A DNA stretch of 51,576 bases from Ruegeria arenilitoris (GCF_013032445.1 NZ_WQCA01000020.1:1-51576); one strand, 5' to 3'. Counted from the first letter of the stretch, positions 42,209-50,944 are shown. Numbers and translations: made by a program. Notes: generated from the letters alone by a model not told the origin.

Positions 42209-42966
42209 ATGTTAAAAAGGCTTAAGGGGAAGCACAGCCTAGCCATAACCGCCGCACAAGGGATCGGAATTGCAAGCACGATTGCATTGGCAAGAGAGGG
42301 TGCGAAAGTCTACGCGACGGACATAAACTCCGAAAATCTAAACTCGATTCGCGGTCAGATTCTCGAGAATTTCGAAAATTTCGAGATGGATGTGACGAAT
42401 AATGACAGTATTCATCATGGGGCGCGCGAGCGAAGCCAGACGTTTTGTTCAACTGCGCCGGGTTTGTGCATCACAGAACTATCCTGGATGCAACCGATGA
42501 AGAATGGGATTTCGCCATGGACCTTAATGTTCGCTCAATGGTGCGCACGACAAAGGCTGTATTGCCGGGAATGCTAGAGCGCGGAGGAGGCTCGATAATC
42601 AATATGTCTTCCGCACTGGGTTCCATAATCGGTGCGCCAAATCGTTTTGTATATGGAACGACAAAGGCTGCTGTTGTTGGGCTGACGAAATCGGTAACCG
42701 TGGACTTCATAACGCAAGGAATTCGGTGCAATTGCATTTGTCCGGGAACAGTCGACAGTCCCAGTTGGCGTGACCGCGTGGATGCGTTGGGCGAACAACT
42801 GGGTAGCAGAGAAGAAGCCCTTGCACAATTTGTGGCGCGTCAGCCTATGGGGCGTGTAGCAAGAGCAGAAGAGATTGCTGCATTGGTCGTCTATCTGGCG
42901 AGCGATGAGAGTGCATTCACCACAGGACACACGCATATAATTGACGGGGGATGGTCAGGCCAATGA
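42209..42966 (+). pseudogene. Frameshifted SDR, 2-keto-3-deoxy-L-fuconate dehydrogenase type
   Basis: The N-terminal part (MLKRLKGKHSLAITAAQGIG, then ATDINSENL) is in the frame of ATG 42209. From about 42420 the protein continues in another frame as KPDVLFNCAGFVHHRTILDA through YGTTKAAVVGLTKS to IDGGWSGQ. The switch lies in GGGGCGCGCGAGCG and corresponds to one missing base (or two extra). The whole pattern matches 2-keto-3-deoxy-L-fuconate 4-dehydrogenases. The cofactor loop is also one residue short (TAAQGIG for TAAxQGIG). It could be a true pseudogene, a sequencing error or a programmed shift; the first two are more likely. Its end overlaps the dehydratase start. Confidence 0.82.
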
Positions 42967-44759
42967 CAAAAGTATCAAAGGACGATCTGCGATCTCGCAA
43001 GTGGTTCATGAATTCTGAGAACCTTGAGATGACCGCATTGTATCTAGAGAGATACCTGAATTACGGGTTGACTCGTGCAGAACTGCAATCAGGCAAACCG
43101 ATCATCGGTATTGCTCAGACCGGCAGTGATTTGAGCCCCTGCAATCGGCATCATATCGAGTTGTCTAAACGCGTTCGCGACGGAATCATCGCCGCCGGGG
43201 GAACGTGCATCGAAATACCGGTCCACCCGATACAAGAGACCGGTAAACGGCCAACGGCCTCACTCGACCGCAATCTGGCTTATCTGTCCTTGGTTGAGAG
43301 TCTGTTCGGGTATCCAATTGATGGCGTTGTTCTGAACATTGGTTGCGACAAAACCACGCCCGCACTTCTTATGGCCGCTGCGACTGTCAACATCCCAGCG
43401 ATTGCCCTGTCGGTCGGTCCCATGCTCAACGGTTGGTGGAAAGGTGAACGCGCCGGATCGGGCACGGTTATATGGAAAGCGCGCGAAGACCTTGCGGCTG
43501 ATGAAATCGACACCGATGAGTTCATGGAAATCGCAGCCGCCGCAGCACCTTCGGTGGGTTATTGCAATACGATGGGAACAGCAACGACTATGAATTCGCT
43601 TGCTGAGGCTTTGGGTATGCAATTGCCCGGATCAGCAGCCATACCAGCCCCGTATAGAGAGCGCGGTCAAATCAGTTATGAAACGGGTAAACGCATTGTG
43701 GACATGGTCTGGGAGGATTTACGCCCCAGCGATGTGATGACACGTCAGGCCTTTGAGAATGCGATTGTTGTAAACTCGGCGATTGGCGGATCGACTAACG
43801 CGCCGATCCACCTGAATGCGATCGCCCGGCATCTTGGTGTTCCGTTGACCAACGATGACTGGCAGAAACATGGCCACGACGTTCCTCTGTTGGTCAACAT
43901 GCAGCCTGCGGGTAAATATCTGGGCGAAGACTACCAACAGGCCGGGGGTGTTCCCGCCGTTGTAGGAGAGCTTCTTGATGCGGGATTGCTGCCGCATCCC
44001 GATGCGATAACAGTGAACGGCAAGACGATGGGCAATAATTGCTCGGCGCGCCGGTCTCAAAATCGCGAAGTAATCAAACCTGTCGGTAGCCCGGTTAAGC
44101 AACGGGCGGGGTTCATCAATCTCTCGGGTAACCTGTTCGAGAGTGCGATTATGAAAACATCTGTGATCTCACAGGCATTTCGAGAGGCCTACCTGTCGAA
44201 CCCGGATGACCCTAATGCATTTGAGGGCAGGGCGGTAGTGTTTGATGGGCCTGAGGACTTTCACCATCGGATCGATGATCCCGCAGCAAACATCGACGCA
44301 AACTGTATTCTGATTATGCGCGGAGCAGGACCAAAAGGATACCCAGGTGCTGCAGAGGTCGTGAACATGCGTCCGCCCGCGTATTTGTTGAAACAAGGCA
44401 TCGAAGCCCTTCCTTGCATCGGTGATGGACGGCAATCCGGAACATCAGGAAGCCCGTCTATCCTGAATGCTTCACCCGAAGCTGCGGAGGGTGGTGGGTT
44501 GGCCTTAGTGCGAAATGGTGACCGACTGCGCATCGATCTTGGCAAAGGCACAGCAGATATGCTGGTTTCGCTCGAAGAACTGCATGAACGCGCCCGCGAT
44601 CTGGAGGCAAAGGGTGGGTACTCAATGCCGCCCAACCAATCCCCGTGGCAGGAAATTTTCCGCGAAAAAGTAGATCGGTTGGATCGCGGTATGACGCTCA
44701 AGGGGGCAGAAAACTACCACGATATCGCGCGAGGATTCATGCCACGCGACAATCACTAA
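42963..44759 (+). CDS. IlvD/EDD-family sugar-acid dehydratase, XylD-like
   Basis: This 598-residue Fe-S dehydratase has SRKWFMNSENLEMTALYLE, SGKPIIGIAQTGSDLSPCNRHH and GCDKTTPALLMAAATVNIPAI (cluster Cys). YCNTMGTATTMNSLAEALGM, VNMQPAGKYLGEDY and GDGRQSGTSGSPSILNASPEA follow. The order and the DNH ending resemble Caulobacter xylonate dehydratase XylD. It makes a 2-keto-3-deoxy acid from an aldonate. ATG 42963 shares ATGA with the SDR stop; an in-frame ATG at 42951 is possible. With the SDR and FAH hydrolase it forms an L-fuconate/D-arabinonate-like non-phosphorylative route. Confidence 0.9.
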   Translation: MTKVSKDDLRSRKWFMNSENLEMTALYLERYLNYGLTRAELQSGKPIIGIAQTGSDLSPCNRHHIELSKRVRDGIIAAGGTCIEIPVHPIQETGKRPTASLDRNLAYLSLVESLFGYPIDGVVLNIGCDKTTPALLMAAATVNIPAIALSVGPMLNGWWKGERAGSGTVIWKAREDLAADEIDTDEFMEIAAAAAPSVGYCNTMGTATTMNSLAEALGMQLPGSAAIPAPYRERGQISYETGKRIVDMVWEDLRPSDVMTRQAFENAIVVNSAIGGSTNAPIHLNAIARHLGVPLTNDDWQKHGHDVPLLVNMQPAGKYLGEDYQQAGGVPAVVGELLDAGLLPHPDAITVNGKTMGNNCSARRSQNREVIKPVGSPVKQRAGFINLSGNLFESAIMKTSVISQAFREAYLSNPDDPNAFEGRAVVFDGPEDFHHRIDDPAANIDANCILIMRGAGPKGYPGAAEVVNMRPPAYLLKQGIEALPCIGDGRQSGTSGSPSILNASPEAAEGGGLALVRNGDRLRIDLGKGTADMLVSLEELHERARDLEAKGGYSMPPNQSPWQEIFREKVDRLDRGMTLKGAENYHDIARGFMPRDNH

Positions 44760-44770
44760 AAGGAACAGAA

Positions 44771-45619
44771 ATGAAACTTGTTCGTTACGGAGTTGAGGGC
44801 TCGGAAAAGCCTGCGTTGGTCGACGCTGAAGGCCAATTGCGGGATCTGTCCGCTCATATCATTGATATTACGGGGGATATGTTGGAGGACGGAACGCTTG
44901 ATAACCTGCGCTCATTGGATCCGAACAACCTGCCAATTGTAGAGGGTGACCCTCGTATCGCACCGTGTGTCGGTGACATCGGTAAATTTCTTTGCATCGG
45001 TTTGAACTACTCGGACCATGCTGCAGAAACCGGCGCAGATATTCCCGAGCATCCGATACTTTTTTTCAAGGCTAACTCAGCGGTCATTGGGGCATATGAC
45101 GAAGTTGTCATGCCGCGGGGATCTACACACACTGACTGGGAATGCGAACTGGGCGTCGTTATAGGTAAAACAGCCAAATACGTTTCCAAGGCCGACGCGC
45201 TCGAATACGTTGCTGGCTATTGCATCGTAAACGACGTGTCGGAAAGGCATTTTCAAACTCAACTGACCGGTCAATGGACCAAAGGCAAGTCTTGTGACAC
45301 ATTTGGCCCTACTGGCCCGTGGCTAGTGACCCGGGATGAGGTGCCGGATCCTCAAAGTCTTGGTATGTCATTGGATGTAAACGGTCAGCGCATGCAAACC
45401 GGGAATACTGCTACGATGATCTTTTCCGTTGCCGAGATCATTGAACATCTAAGCCAACTTTTCACACTGCATCCCGGTGACGTCATTTCAACCGGAACAC
45501 CGCCCGGTGTTGGAATGGGGATCAAGCCGGAACCAGTTTACCTGAAAAAAGGCGACGTCATGGAGCTTCGCATCGATGGGCTTGGTGTTCAGCGGCAAGA
45601 GGTCGGCCAAGATGACTGA
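44771..45619 (+). CDS. FAH-family hydrolase (2,4-diketo-3-deoxy-acid hydrolase type)
   Basis: This 282-residue fumarylacetoacetate hydrolase-fold enzyme starts at ATG 44771 after AGGAAC; the longer frame from 44645 is inside the dehydratase gene. It has CIGLNYSDHAAETG, PILFFKANSAVIG, the metal-binding DWECELGVVIG, DVSERHFQ and STGTPPGVGMG. Relatives cleave 2,4-diketo-3-deoxy-L-rhamnonate or L-fuconate to pyruvate and a hydroxy acid. That is the expected step after the SDR, but here the SDR is broken. It overlaps the next gene by 8 bases. Confidence 0.88.
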   Translation: MKLVRYGVEGSEKPALVDAEGQLRDLSAHIIDITGDMLEDGTLDNLRSLDPNNLPIVEGDPRIAPCVGDIGKFLCIGLNYSDHAAETGADIPEHPILFFKANSAVIGAYDEVVMPRGSTHTDWECELGVVIGKTAKYVSKADALEYVAGYCIVNDVSERHFQTQLTGQWTKGKSCDTFGPTGPWLVTRDEVPDPQSLGMSLDVNGQRMQTGNTATMIFSVAEIIEHLSQLFTLHPGDVISTGTPPGVGMGIKPEPVYLKKGDVMELRIDGLGVQRQEVGQDD

Positions 45620-46535
45620 CTTGTTGCAAATCGGAGGGATCACTGAACGGATGCGAGAACGCCTATCCGCAGTTTTCAATATTCATCAATTGGACGATTT
45701 CAGCGCGGATAGTATAACACATATCGTTACAAATGGGCATGATGGCGTTCCGCATGACCTGATGACATCACTCAGCAGTCTGAAGATGATCAGCGTCTAT
45801 GGAGTCGGTTACGACGCCGTCGACGCAAATGCCGCGGCTGAGCGCGGGATTGTTGTGACGCACACACCCAATGTTTTGAACAAAGAAGTCGCAACCACCG
45901 CCGTTTTGCTGTTGCTGTCATGTTATCGAGAGCTCATCCGTGACGACGATTATGTTCGGTCCGGACGGTGGGAAGTTGAAGGTAATGCCCCTTTGACGCG
46001 ATCAGCGGACAATCAAAGAATAGGCATTCTTGGTCTTGGTCGTATTGGTCAGGCGATCGTTGATAAGTTGGAGCCGTGGGCCCCTGAAATCTCTTATCAC
46101 ACCCGCAATCAAAAGGATGTCCCGTACCGATATTTCGAAAGTTTGGTTGAAATGGCAGAACATGTGGACGTCCTCATATGCATCACGCCCGGCGGCCCGT
46201 CGACCAATAGGCTGGTAAACGCTGAGGTGTTGCGCGCGTTGGGGGCAGGTGGCACTCTTATAAACGTTAGTCGAGGTTCGGTTGTCGACGAAACTGCCCT
46301 AATCAATGCATTGCAAAACGGTGAGCTCGGGTGGGCAGGGCTTGATGTTTTTGAGGACGAACCGCGCGTTCCAAAAGCATTGCGCGAGTTGTCCAATGTC
46401 GTTCTGCTCCCTCACGCTGGTAGCGCGACTATTGAGACGCGTGCAGCTATGGGTGACCTAACTGTCGACAATCTCCTGCAACACCTTAAGGACGGATCGG
46501 TGATCACAGCTGTGCCGGAATGCAGAGATTTGTAG
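45612..46535 (+). CDS. D-isomer-specific 2-hydroxyacid dehydrogenase (GhrB/HPR-like)
   Basis: This 307-residue enzyme has VYGVGYDAVDANAAAERGI, the NAD motif IGILGLGRIGQAIVDKL, the catalytic Arg in NVSRGSVVDE, Glu in LDVFEDEPRVP and His in LLPHAGSATIETR. It reduces glyoxylate, hydroxypyruvate or a similar 2-keto acid. Coupled to the FAH hydrolase, it could process the C2/C3 fragment produced. ATG 45612 is used; upstream in-frame starts lie deep within the FAH gene. Confidence 0.9.
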   Translation: MTDLLQIGGITERMRERLSAVFNIHQLDDFSADSITHIVTNGHDGVPHDLMTSLSSLKMISVYGVGYDAVDANAAAERGIVVTHTPNVLNKEVATTAVLLLLSCYRELIRDDDYVRSGRWEVEGNAPLTRSADNQRIGILGLGRIGQAIVDKLEPWAPEISYHTRNQKDVPYRYFESLVEMAEHVDVLICITPGGPSTNRLVNAEVLRALGAGGTLINVSRGSVVDETALINALQNGELGWAGLDVFEDEPRVPKALRELSNVVLLPHAGSATIETRAAMGDLTVDNLLQHLKDGSVITAVPECRDL

Positions 46536-46551
46536 AAGGCCAATCTGAACA

Positions 46552-47142
46552 GTGTTTGAGTTTGCCGTTGCGGTTTTCTTTCTGCTGATTACGCCTGGCC
46601 CAGGTGTTTTGACAACTGCGGGTATTGGATCATCATTTGGCTTTCGAGCCGGGCTCGCTTTTGTGGCCGGTTTGATGCTGGGCGGGTTTATCAACATGAT
46701 GTTGGTTGTCTCTGGAGTCGCTGCAGTAGCTTTGGCTATACCGGTACTTAGAACTTTGCTGCTATTTGCCTCTGTCGGGTATTTGGGATTTCTCGCCTGG
46801 CGTATTGCAAGCGCTGGCTCAAAGGTCGGGTTTTCCCCCGCGGTCTCGCCACTTGGTTTTGCGAACGGGCTGACACTTCAGTTCATTAATCCCAAGGCTT
46901 ACGTGGTCGGCACTGCATTGTTTTCAGGGTTTGCCTTTTTGCCCGATGCGCCCGTTTGGGAGGTCGTCATAAAAATCGTAGTATTCAATATGATTTGGGT
47001 GCCAGTGCACATGATCTGGCTGGGTGCTGGCGCAAAGCTGGGCAGCCTTGAATTAAGTGAGAGATCACATCAAAGGATCAACTTTGCGATGGCGGCTTCA
47101 TTGATGGTTGTTGTGGTGATTGCTTTGGCGTCGGCGCTTTAA
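46552..47142 (+). CDS. LysE/RhtB-family exporter
   Basis: This 196-residue membrane protein starts at GTG 46552. It has the family opening FLLITPGPGVLTTAGIGSSFGFRAGLAF, FASVGYLGFLAWR and the loop FINPKAYVVGTALFSGF, with about five or six hydrophobic segments. The family exports amino acids and other small solutes. As the last gene of a sugar-acid operon it may export an overflow acid; cargo unknown. It converges with the idnO-like gene 47 bases on. Confidence 0.87.
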   Translation: MFEFAVAVFFLLITPGPGVLTTAGIGSSFGFRAGLAFVAGLMLGGFINMMLVVSGVAAVALAIPVLRTLLLFASVGYLGFLAWRIASAGSKVGFSPAVSPLGFANGLTLQFINPKAYVVGTALFSGFAFLPDAPVWEVVIKIVVFNMIWVPVHMIWLGAGAKLGSLELSERSHQRINFAMAASLMVVVVIALASAL

Positions 47143-47189
47143 ACGTAGCCTGCGTCAGTCGTACCTAGCAAACGGTTGAAAGACACAAA

Positions 47190-47957
47190 TCAAAGTGACA
47201 CCGTTATTCCGCCATCAACGTAGAGAGTATGTCCATTAACGAAACTGGATGCAGGGGAGGCAAGGAATATGGCGGCGCCTACAAGTTCTTCTACATTGCC
47301 CCAGCGACCGGCCGGGGTGCGTTTCTCGAGCCATGCACTGAACTCAGGGTCAGCAACCAGTGCGGCGTTCAAAGGTGTATCGAAATATCCAGGCGCAATG
47401 GCATTGCAGTTTAGACCATACTTAGCCCAATCAGTCGCCATTCCTTTTGTAAGGTTGGTCACGGCACCTTTTGTCGCCGTGTAAGGCGCAATACCTGGTC
47501 TTGCCAATGCGGATTGAACCGACGCAATGTTAATGATCTTGCCTGACTTTCTTTCAATCATGTGCCGTGCTACAGCCTGACCGACATGAAAGACGGACGC
47601 TACATTTGTCTGTAGGAGGTGCTCGAAGGCATCAGCGGGGAAATCCTGTAGCTCCGTCCTGTGCTGCATTCCGGCGTTGTTTATCAGGATGTCTATGGGG
47701 CCGACATTATCTTCAAAGTTGTCCACGGCAGATCGGACACCTTCATGATCGGTTGCATCGAACGAAAGTTCACGTATCGAGGCGCCTGTTTCGCTCAACT
47801 CGGATGCGGCTGCCGCTAGTTTCGTGGTGTCGCGCCCGTTCAAAACGACCTGCGCACCGGCGGCAGCCAAGCCACGAGCCAACGCAAATCCAATGCCTTG
47901 GCTAGAGCCTGTTACTAGTGCGCGTGTTCCCTCTAGGTTGAACATTTCAAGCGTCAT
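47190..47957 (-). CDS. idnO: Gluconate 5-dehydrogenase (IdnO-like SDR)
   Basis: This 255-residue SDR has TGSSQGIGFALARGL, NNAGMQHRTELQDFP, YTATKGAVTNLTKGMATDWAKYGLNCNAIAPGYFDTPL and FVNGHTLYVDGGITVSL, closely following the IdnO/Gno pattern. It reduces 5-keto-D-gluconate to D-gluconate. It is divergent from idnD with 69 bases between them; together they make the two steps L-idonate to 5-ketogluconate to gluconate. No gluconate kinase is present, so gluconate must enter central metabolism through another gene. Confidence 0.9.
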   Translation of the reverse strand: MTLEMFNLEGTRALVTGSSQGIGFALARGLAAAGAQVVLNGRDTTKLAAAASELSETGASIRELSFDATDHEGVRSAVDNFEDNVGPIDILINNAGMQHRTELQDFPADAFEHLLQTNVASVFHVGQAVARHMIERKSGKIINIASVQSALARPGIAPYTATKGAVTNLTKGMATDWAKYGLNCNAIAPGYFDTPLNAALVADPEFSAWLEKRTPAGRWGNVEELVGAAIFLASPASSFVNGHTLYVDGGITVSL

Positions 47958-48026
47958 GCAAAAACCCCTTGGTTGTCAGCACCGACTATCCGTATCTTTT
48001 GGCAATCTGTATAGGGAGTCTGTGCA

Positions 48027-49085
48027 ATGTCTTCGGCCAGTGTTGCTGTTGTTATCCATGCCGCAAAAGATCTGAGGTTGGAAAACCGGGACGTACACGA
48101 CGTGGGGCCAGACGAAGTCTTGATTGCCATGCGCGCGGGTGGGATTTGCGGCTCTGACCTGCATTATTATAACCACGGTGGTTTCGGTGCGATCAAGTTG
48201 CGTCAGCCGATGGTGCTAGGACATGAAGTCGCCGGGGAAATCTTGAAAGTCGGGTCAAGTGTGCAGGGGCTGCACTTAGGCCAACTGGTTGCAGTTTCTC
48301 CATCCCGCCCTTGCCAAGCCTGCATTTATTGTCTGAACGGGCAGCAAAACCACTGTCTTGATATGAAGTTCTATGGCAGCGCGATGCCGTTCCCGCATAT
48401 CCAAGGCGCTTTTCAAAGCAAACTCGTGGCGAAAGCCAGTCAATGCGTTCCGGCAGATGGGTTGAGCCCTGCGCAGGCCGCTATGGCCGAACCTCTGGCG
48501 GTCTGTTTGCACGCGATTAAACAAGCTGGGAGCCTCTTGGGTAAAACGGTACTTATCACGGGATGCGGTCCGATCGGCTGCCTCACGATCTTGGCGGTAC
48601 GTCGTTTTGGGGCGGCCAGAATAGTGGCGACGGACATCTCGGACCAAACCCTCGCTCTGGCGCGTGAAAGCGGGGCAGACGATGTCATCAACATCTACAC
48701 CGATCCGCAAAAACTGGAGCAGTTTGAAAAGGACAAGGGCCAGGTTGATGTCCAACTGGAGTGTTCCGGGGCTCAATCGGCTCTGGCTTCTGGCGTCGCA
48801 TGCTTGAGGCCGGGTGGAACATTGGTTCAGCTTGGTCTGGGCGGAGATATGACAGTGCCGATGCAGGCATTGACTGCAAAAGAGATAGTGCTCCGCGGGT
48901 CTTTCCGTTTCCATTCCGAGTTCTCAGTCGCGGTCGAGATGATGCGAAGCGGACTAATAAACGTCGACCAGTTGGTGACGCATTCCTTCGAAGTTGGCGA
49001 GGCTGTCACTGCCTTTGAGGTCGCGTCTGATCGAAGCCAATCAATGAAGGTGCAGTTAACGTTTCCGGAAAATGACGATGGATAG
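48027..49085 (+). CDS. idnD: L-idonate 5-dehydrogenase
   Basis: This 352-residue zinc MDR enzyme has GGICGSDLHYYNHGGFG (catalytic Cys), LGHEVAG, PSRPCQACIYCLNGQQNHCLD (structural-zinc cysteines), MKFYGSAMPFPHIQGAFQ and TGCGPIGCLTILAVRRFGA. The RPC-x-C-x-YC and FYGSAM-x5-QGAF blocks are characteristic of IdnD. It oxidises L-idonate to 5-keto-D-gluconate, pairing with the divergent IdnO. It overlaps the following PhyH gene by 14 bases, so the dioxygenase is co-expressed. Confidence 0.92.
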   Translation: MSSASVAVVIHAAKDLRLENRDVHDVGPDEVLIAMRAGGICGSDLHYYNHGGFGAIKLRQPMVLGHEVAGEILKVGSSVQGLHLGQLVAVSPSRPCQACIYCLNGQQNHCLDMKFYGSAMPFPHIQGAFQSKLVAKASQCVPADGLSPAQAAMAEPLAVCLHAIKQAGSLLGKTVLITGCGPIGCLTILAVRRFGAARIVATDISDQTLALARESGADDVINIYTDPQKLEQFEKDKGQVDVQLECSGAQSALASGVACLRPGGTLVQLGLGGDMTVPMQALTAKEIVLRGSFRFHSEFSVAVEMMRSGLINVDQLVTHSFEVGEAVTAFEVASDRSQSMKVQLTFPENDDG

Positions 49086-49896
49086 ACGAATGCGCGATAT
49101 TGCAAAGACTTATGAAAGAGACGGTTTCGTAGCTCCGCTGGATATCCTGACAGCTTCGGAGGTCCAAACGCTGCGCGATGATTTTGAGAAAGCAGAGTGC
49201 ATTCTCAGAGACGACCCAGAGAAACTCAAGCTTCTATATTCTTATCCGGACAGGCTGATACCGTCATTCGATGCACTTCTTCGCCATCCGAAGCTGATTG
49301 AGGCTGCTTCAACAGTGTTGGGGCCGGACCTCATGGTTTGGAGCGGTGCACTTTTCGTAAAAGAAGCGCGATCATCGAAGATAGTCTCGTGGCACCAAGA
49401 CTTGACCTATTGGGGTTTGGATGATGCTGAAGAGGTAACCTGTTGGGTTGCGATTTCAGAAGCGTCTGAGCAAAGCGGGTGTATGAGGTTTGTTCCTGGC
49501 AGCCATAAAAGCCGTATCGTGCCTCACGTGGACACCTTCAGCGAAAACAATCTTTTGTCACGTGGGCAGGAAATCGCAGTCGATGTGAACGAAAAAGATG
49601 CAGTTGCTGCGGAATTGCGTGCAGGGCAGGCATCCATGCATCACGGGCATCTCTTTCACGCATCAGGGCCCAATAACACAGACGATAGACGCATTGGTGC
49701 GGCGTTGCGTTTCATAAAGCCCTCAATGAAACAGCAAAACGGAGTGAAAACTTTGGTTGCGCTAGTCGCAGGGCGAGATGATTTTGGGCATTTTTTAGTT
49801 GCGTCCTCCCCTCAGGGCTTTTTGAATGAGAACGATTTCGTTTTGTGTCAAAGGGATGCAGATCGCAAGAAACAAATACTCTTCGCCGGAGTGTAA
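49072..49896 (+). CDS. PhyH-family Fe(II)/2-oxoglutarate dioxygenase (second copy)
   Basis: This 274-residue protein has RDGFVAPLDILTASEVQTLRDDF, the metal pair in VSWHQDLTYWGL (His-x-Asp), GCMRFVPGSHKSR, the second metal His in HHGHLFHASGPN and the co-substrate Arg in DDRRIGAALRF. The triad is intact. It follows idnD with overlap, so it probably hydroxylates or demethylates a compound feeding the idonate route. It differs in length and sequence from the copy at 33620, so they are not a recent duplication. The 197 bases after it (49897-50093) show only short inverted repeats, such as CTTCCCG/CGGGAAG, and no terminator. Confidence 0.86.
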   Translation: MTMDRRMRDIAKTYERDGFVAPLDILTASEVQTLRDDFEKAECILRDDPEKLKLLYSYPDRLIPSFDALLRHPKLIEAASTVLGPDLMVWSGALFVKEARSSKIVSWHQDLTYWGLDDAEEVTCWVAISEASEQSGCMRFVPGSHKSRIVPHVDTFSENNLLSRGQEIAVDVNEKDAVAAELRAGQASMHHGHLFHASGPNNTDDRRIGAALRFIKPSMKQQNGVKTLVALVAGRDDFGHFLVASSPQGFLNENDFVLCQRDADRKKQILFAGV

Positions 49897-50093
49897 AGAC
49901 TCCCTTCCCGAGCTCAGACCCATTGCTATTTCGACCGGGAAGCCGACCTGAAATCGCGAAAACTAGTAGACAATTAAAAGTTATTATAGTCGCTAAGCTT
50001 TTCTTCCACTGGGTGAAAAGTTGCAGAGGAAGTCTACGGCAGGTTCGAAATCAAACTAGTCATCAAAAACTCAAAATGTTTTTTGTTTAATTC

Positions 50094-50792
50094 TCAATTT
50101 GCGATAGTTGCGCTTAGCGCCTCTTCCTTTGTTTTGACCTTTTCGGTCGCTTCGCTCCAATATGAACCACTTTTTTTGTCAATGTGGTTTTCCAATACTT
50201 CGAAAGCCCAGTGGAAATCATCCTGCTTCACTGACTTGACTAGTTCAATGTGCTGCTCGTGGGATCTCGACATATGCCTAGGGTGGCGACCTAGCCTGTT
50301 GCGCACGGCTGAAACTTTCAAGGCTATTGTCTGATAGGCGTCGTTGAGGAATCTATTGTTCGCGCAGTCGAATATACACTGGTGGAAAATAGTGTCCTGT
50401 CGAAGATATTCCGTATCATTTCCAGAATCTCTTGCCAGATTCATTTCTTTAACACATTTGTCCAGTTCGGCGTGCAGCCTCTTGCTGTCGGTTTGCATAG
50501 CGTATTTTAACGCCGCGGTTTCAAGGCAAACTCGCGCATCGATTAGTTTATCGAGTTCGTCAGGTTCAAGGTCAAATACGAATGATCCACGTTGGGGTTC
50601 GACGACCAATAATCCTTCCATTTCAAGTCTGTTGATCGCTTCACGTACCGGCGTTCGACTTACTTCCAGTTCTTTGGAAATTTTAGCCTCTGAAAGCTGT
50701 TCACCTAGATCGAACTCGCCACTTAAAATGCGTTCTTTCAGGTTTTCAGCCACTAACTCGGTTAATGATTTCGGGCGGTTGAATAGAGCCAT
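50094..50792 (-). CDS. GntR-family transcriptional regulator, FCD subfamily (third copy)
   Basis: This 232-residue regulator has an N-terminal winged HTH (about residues 8-72; LSEAKISKELEVSRTPVREA). The FCD domain has D133, H137, H178 and a later His (about 203). It converges with the idnD/PhyH unit and starts close to the right IS element, so its promoter region is short. It may control the idnD or XylD-module genes by acting at a distance, or another locus. Composition here is visibly AT-richer than in the 7-35 kb part. Confidence 0.87.
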   Translation of the reverse strand: MALFNRPKSLTELVAENLKERILSGEFDLGEQLSEAKISKELEVSRTPVREAINRLEMEGLLVVEPQRGSFVFDLEPDELDKLIDARVCLETAALKYAMQTDSKRLHAELDKCVKEMNLARDSGNDTEYLRQDTIFHQCIFDCANNRFLNDAYQTIALKVSAVRNRLGRHPRHMSRSHEQHIELVKSVKQDDFHWAFEVLENHIDKKSGSYWSEATEKVKTKEEALSATIAN

Positions 50793-50846
50793 TTCGTTTC
50801 CTCTATCAGGACTGTAACAACCGAGACATTGGCATTCAATGTGTTA

Positions 50847-50858
50847 GGGTCAGGACCC
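50847..50858. repeat. Short inverted repeat near the IS end
   Basis: GGGTC-AG-GACCC is a perfect 5-2-5 inverted repeat in the gap between the GntR start and the IS. It could be an operator for the regulator or a remnant of another IS end. Nothing else is recognised in 50793-50873. Confidence 0.35.
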
Positions 50859-50873
50859 AATGATTATCGAGGG

Positions 50874-50901
50874 GGTCTTGTCAGAAGGGTCTTGTCAGAA
50901 G
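50874..50901 (+). repeat. Tandem 14-base repeat forming the left IS6-like terminal repeat
   Basis: GGTCTTGTCAGAAG is present twice, back to back, at 50874-50887 and 50888-50901. The second copy leads into the transposase gene and matches the reverse complement of the left element's right end (278-301) at 10 of the first 12 bases, so it is probably the real terminal inverted repeat. The first copy is an exact duplication of it. Confidence 0.65.
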
Positions 50902-50944
50902 AACTTGGGTTGAGGCGGGCAGGGGGCTTTCGTAGCCTCTGGGG

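Noticed and set aside
42209..42966. Programmed ribosomal frameshift in the SDR
   Set aside because: No slippery heptamer of the usual kind is seen at the junction, and SDR genes are not known to use one; mutation or read error is simpler.
42963..44759. Dihydroxy-acid dehydratase IlvD of branched-chain amino acid synthesis
   Set aside because: Length, the SRKWF opening and the ending resemble XylD-type sugar-acid dehydratases, and neighbours are catabolic.
46552..47142. Lysine exporter
   Set aside because: LysE-family membership does not define cargo, and nothing in the context involves lysine.
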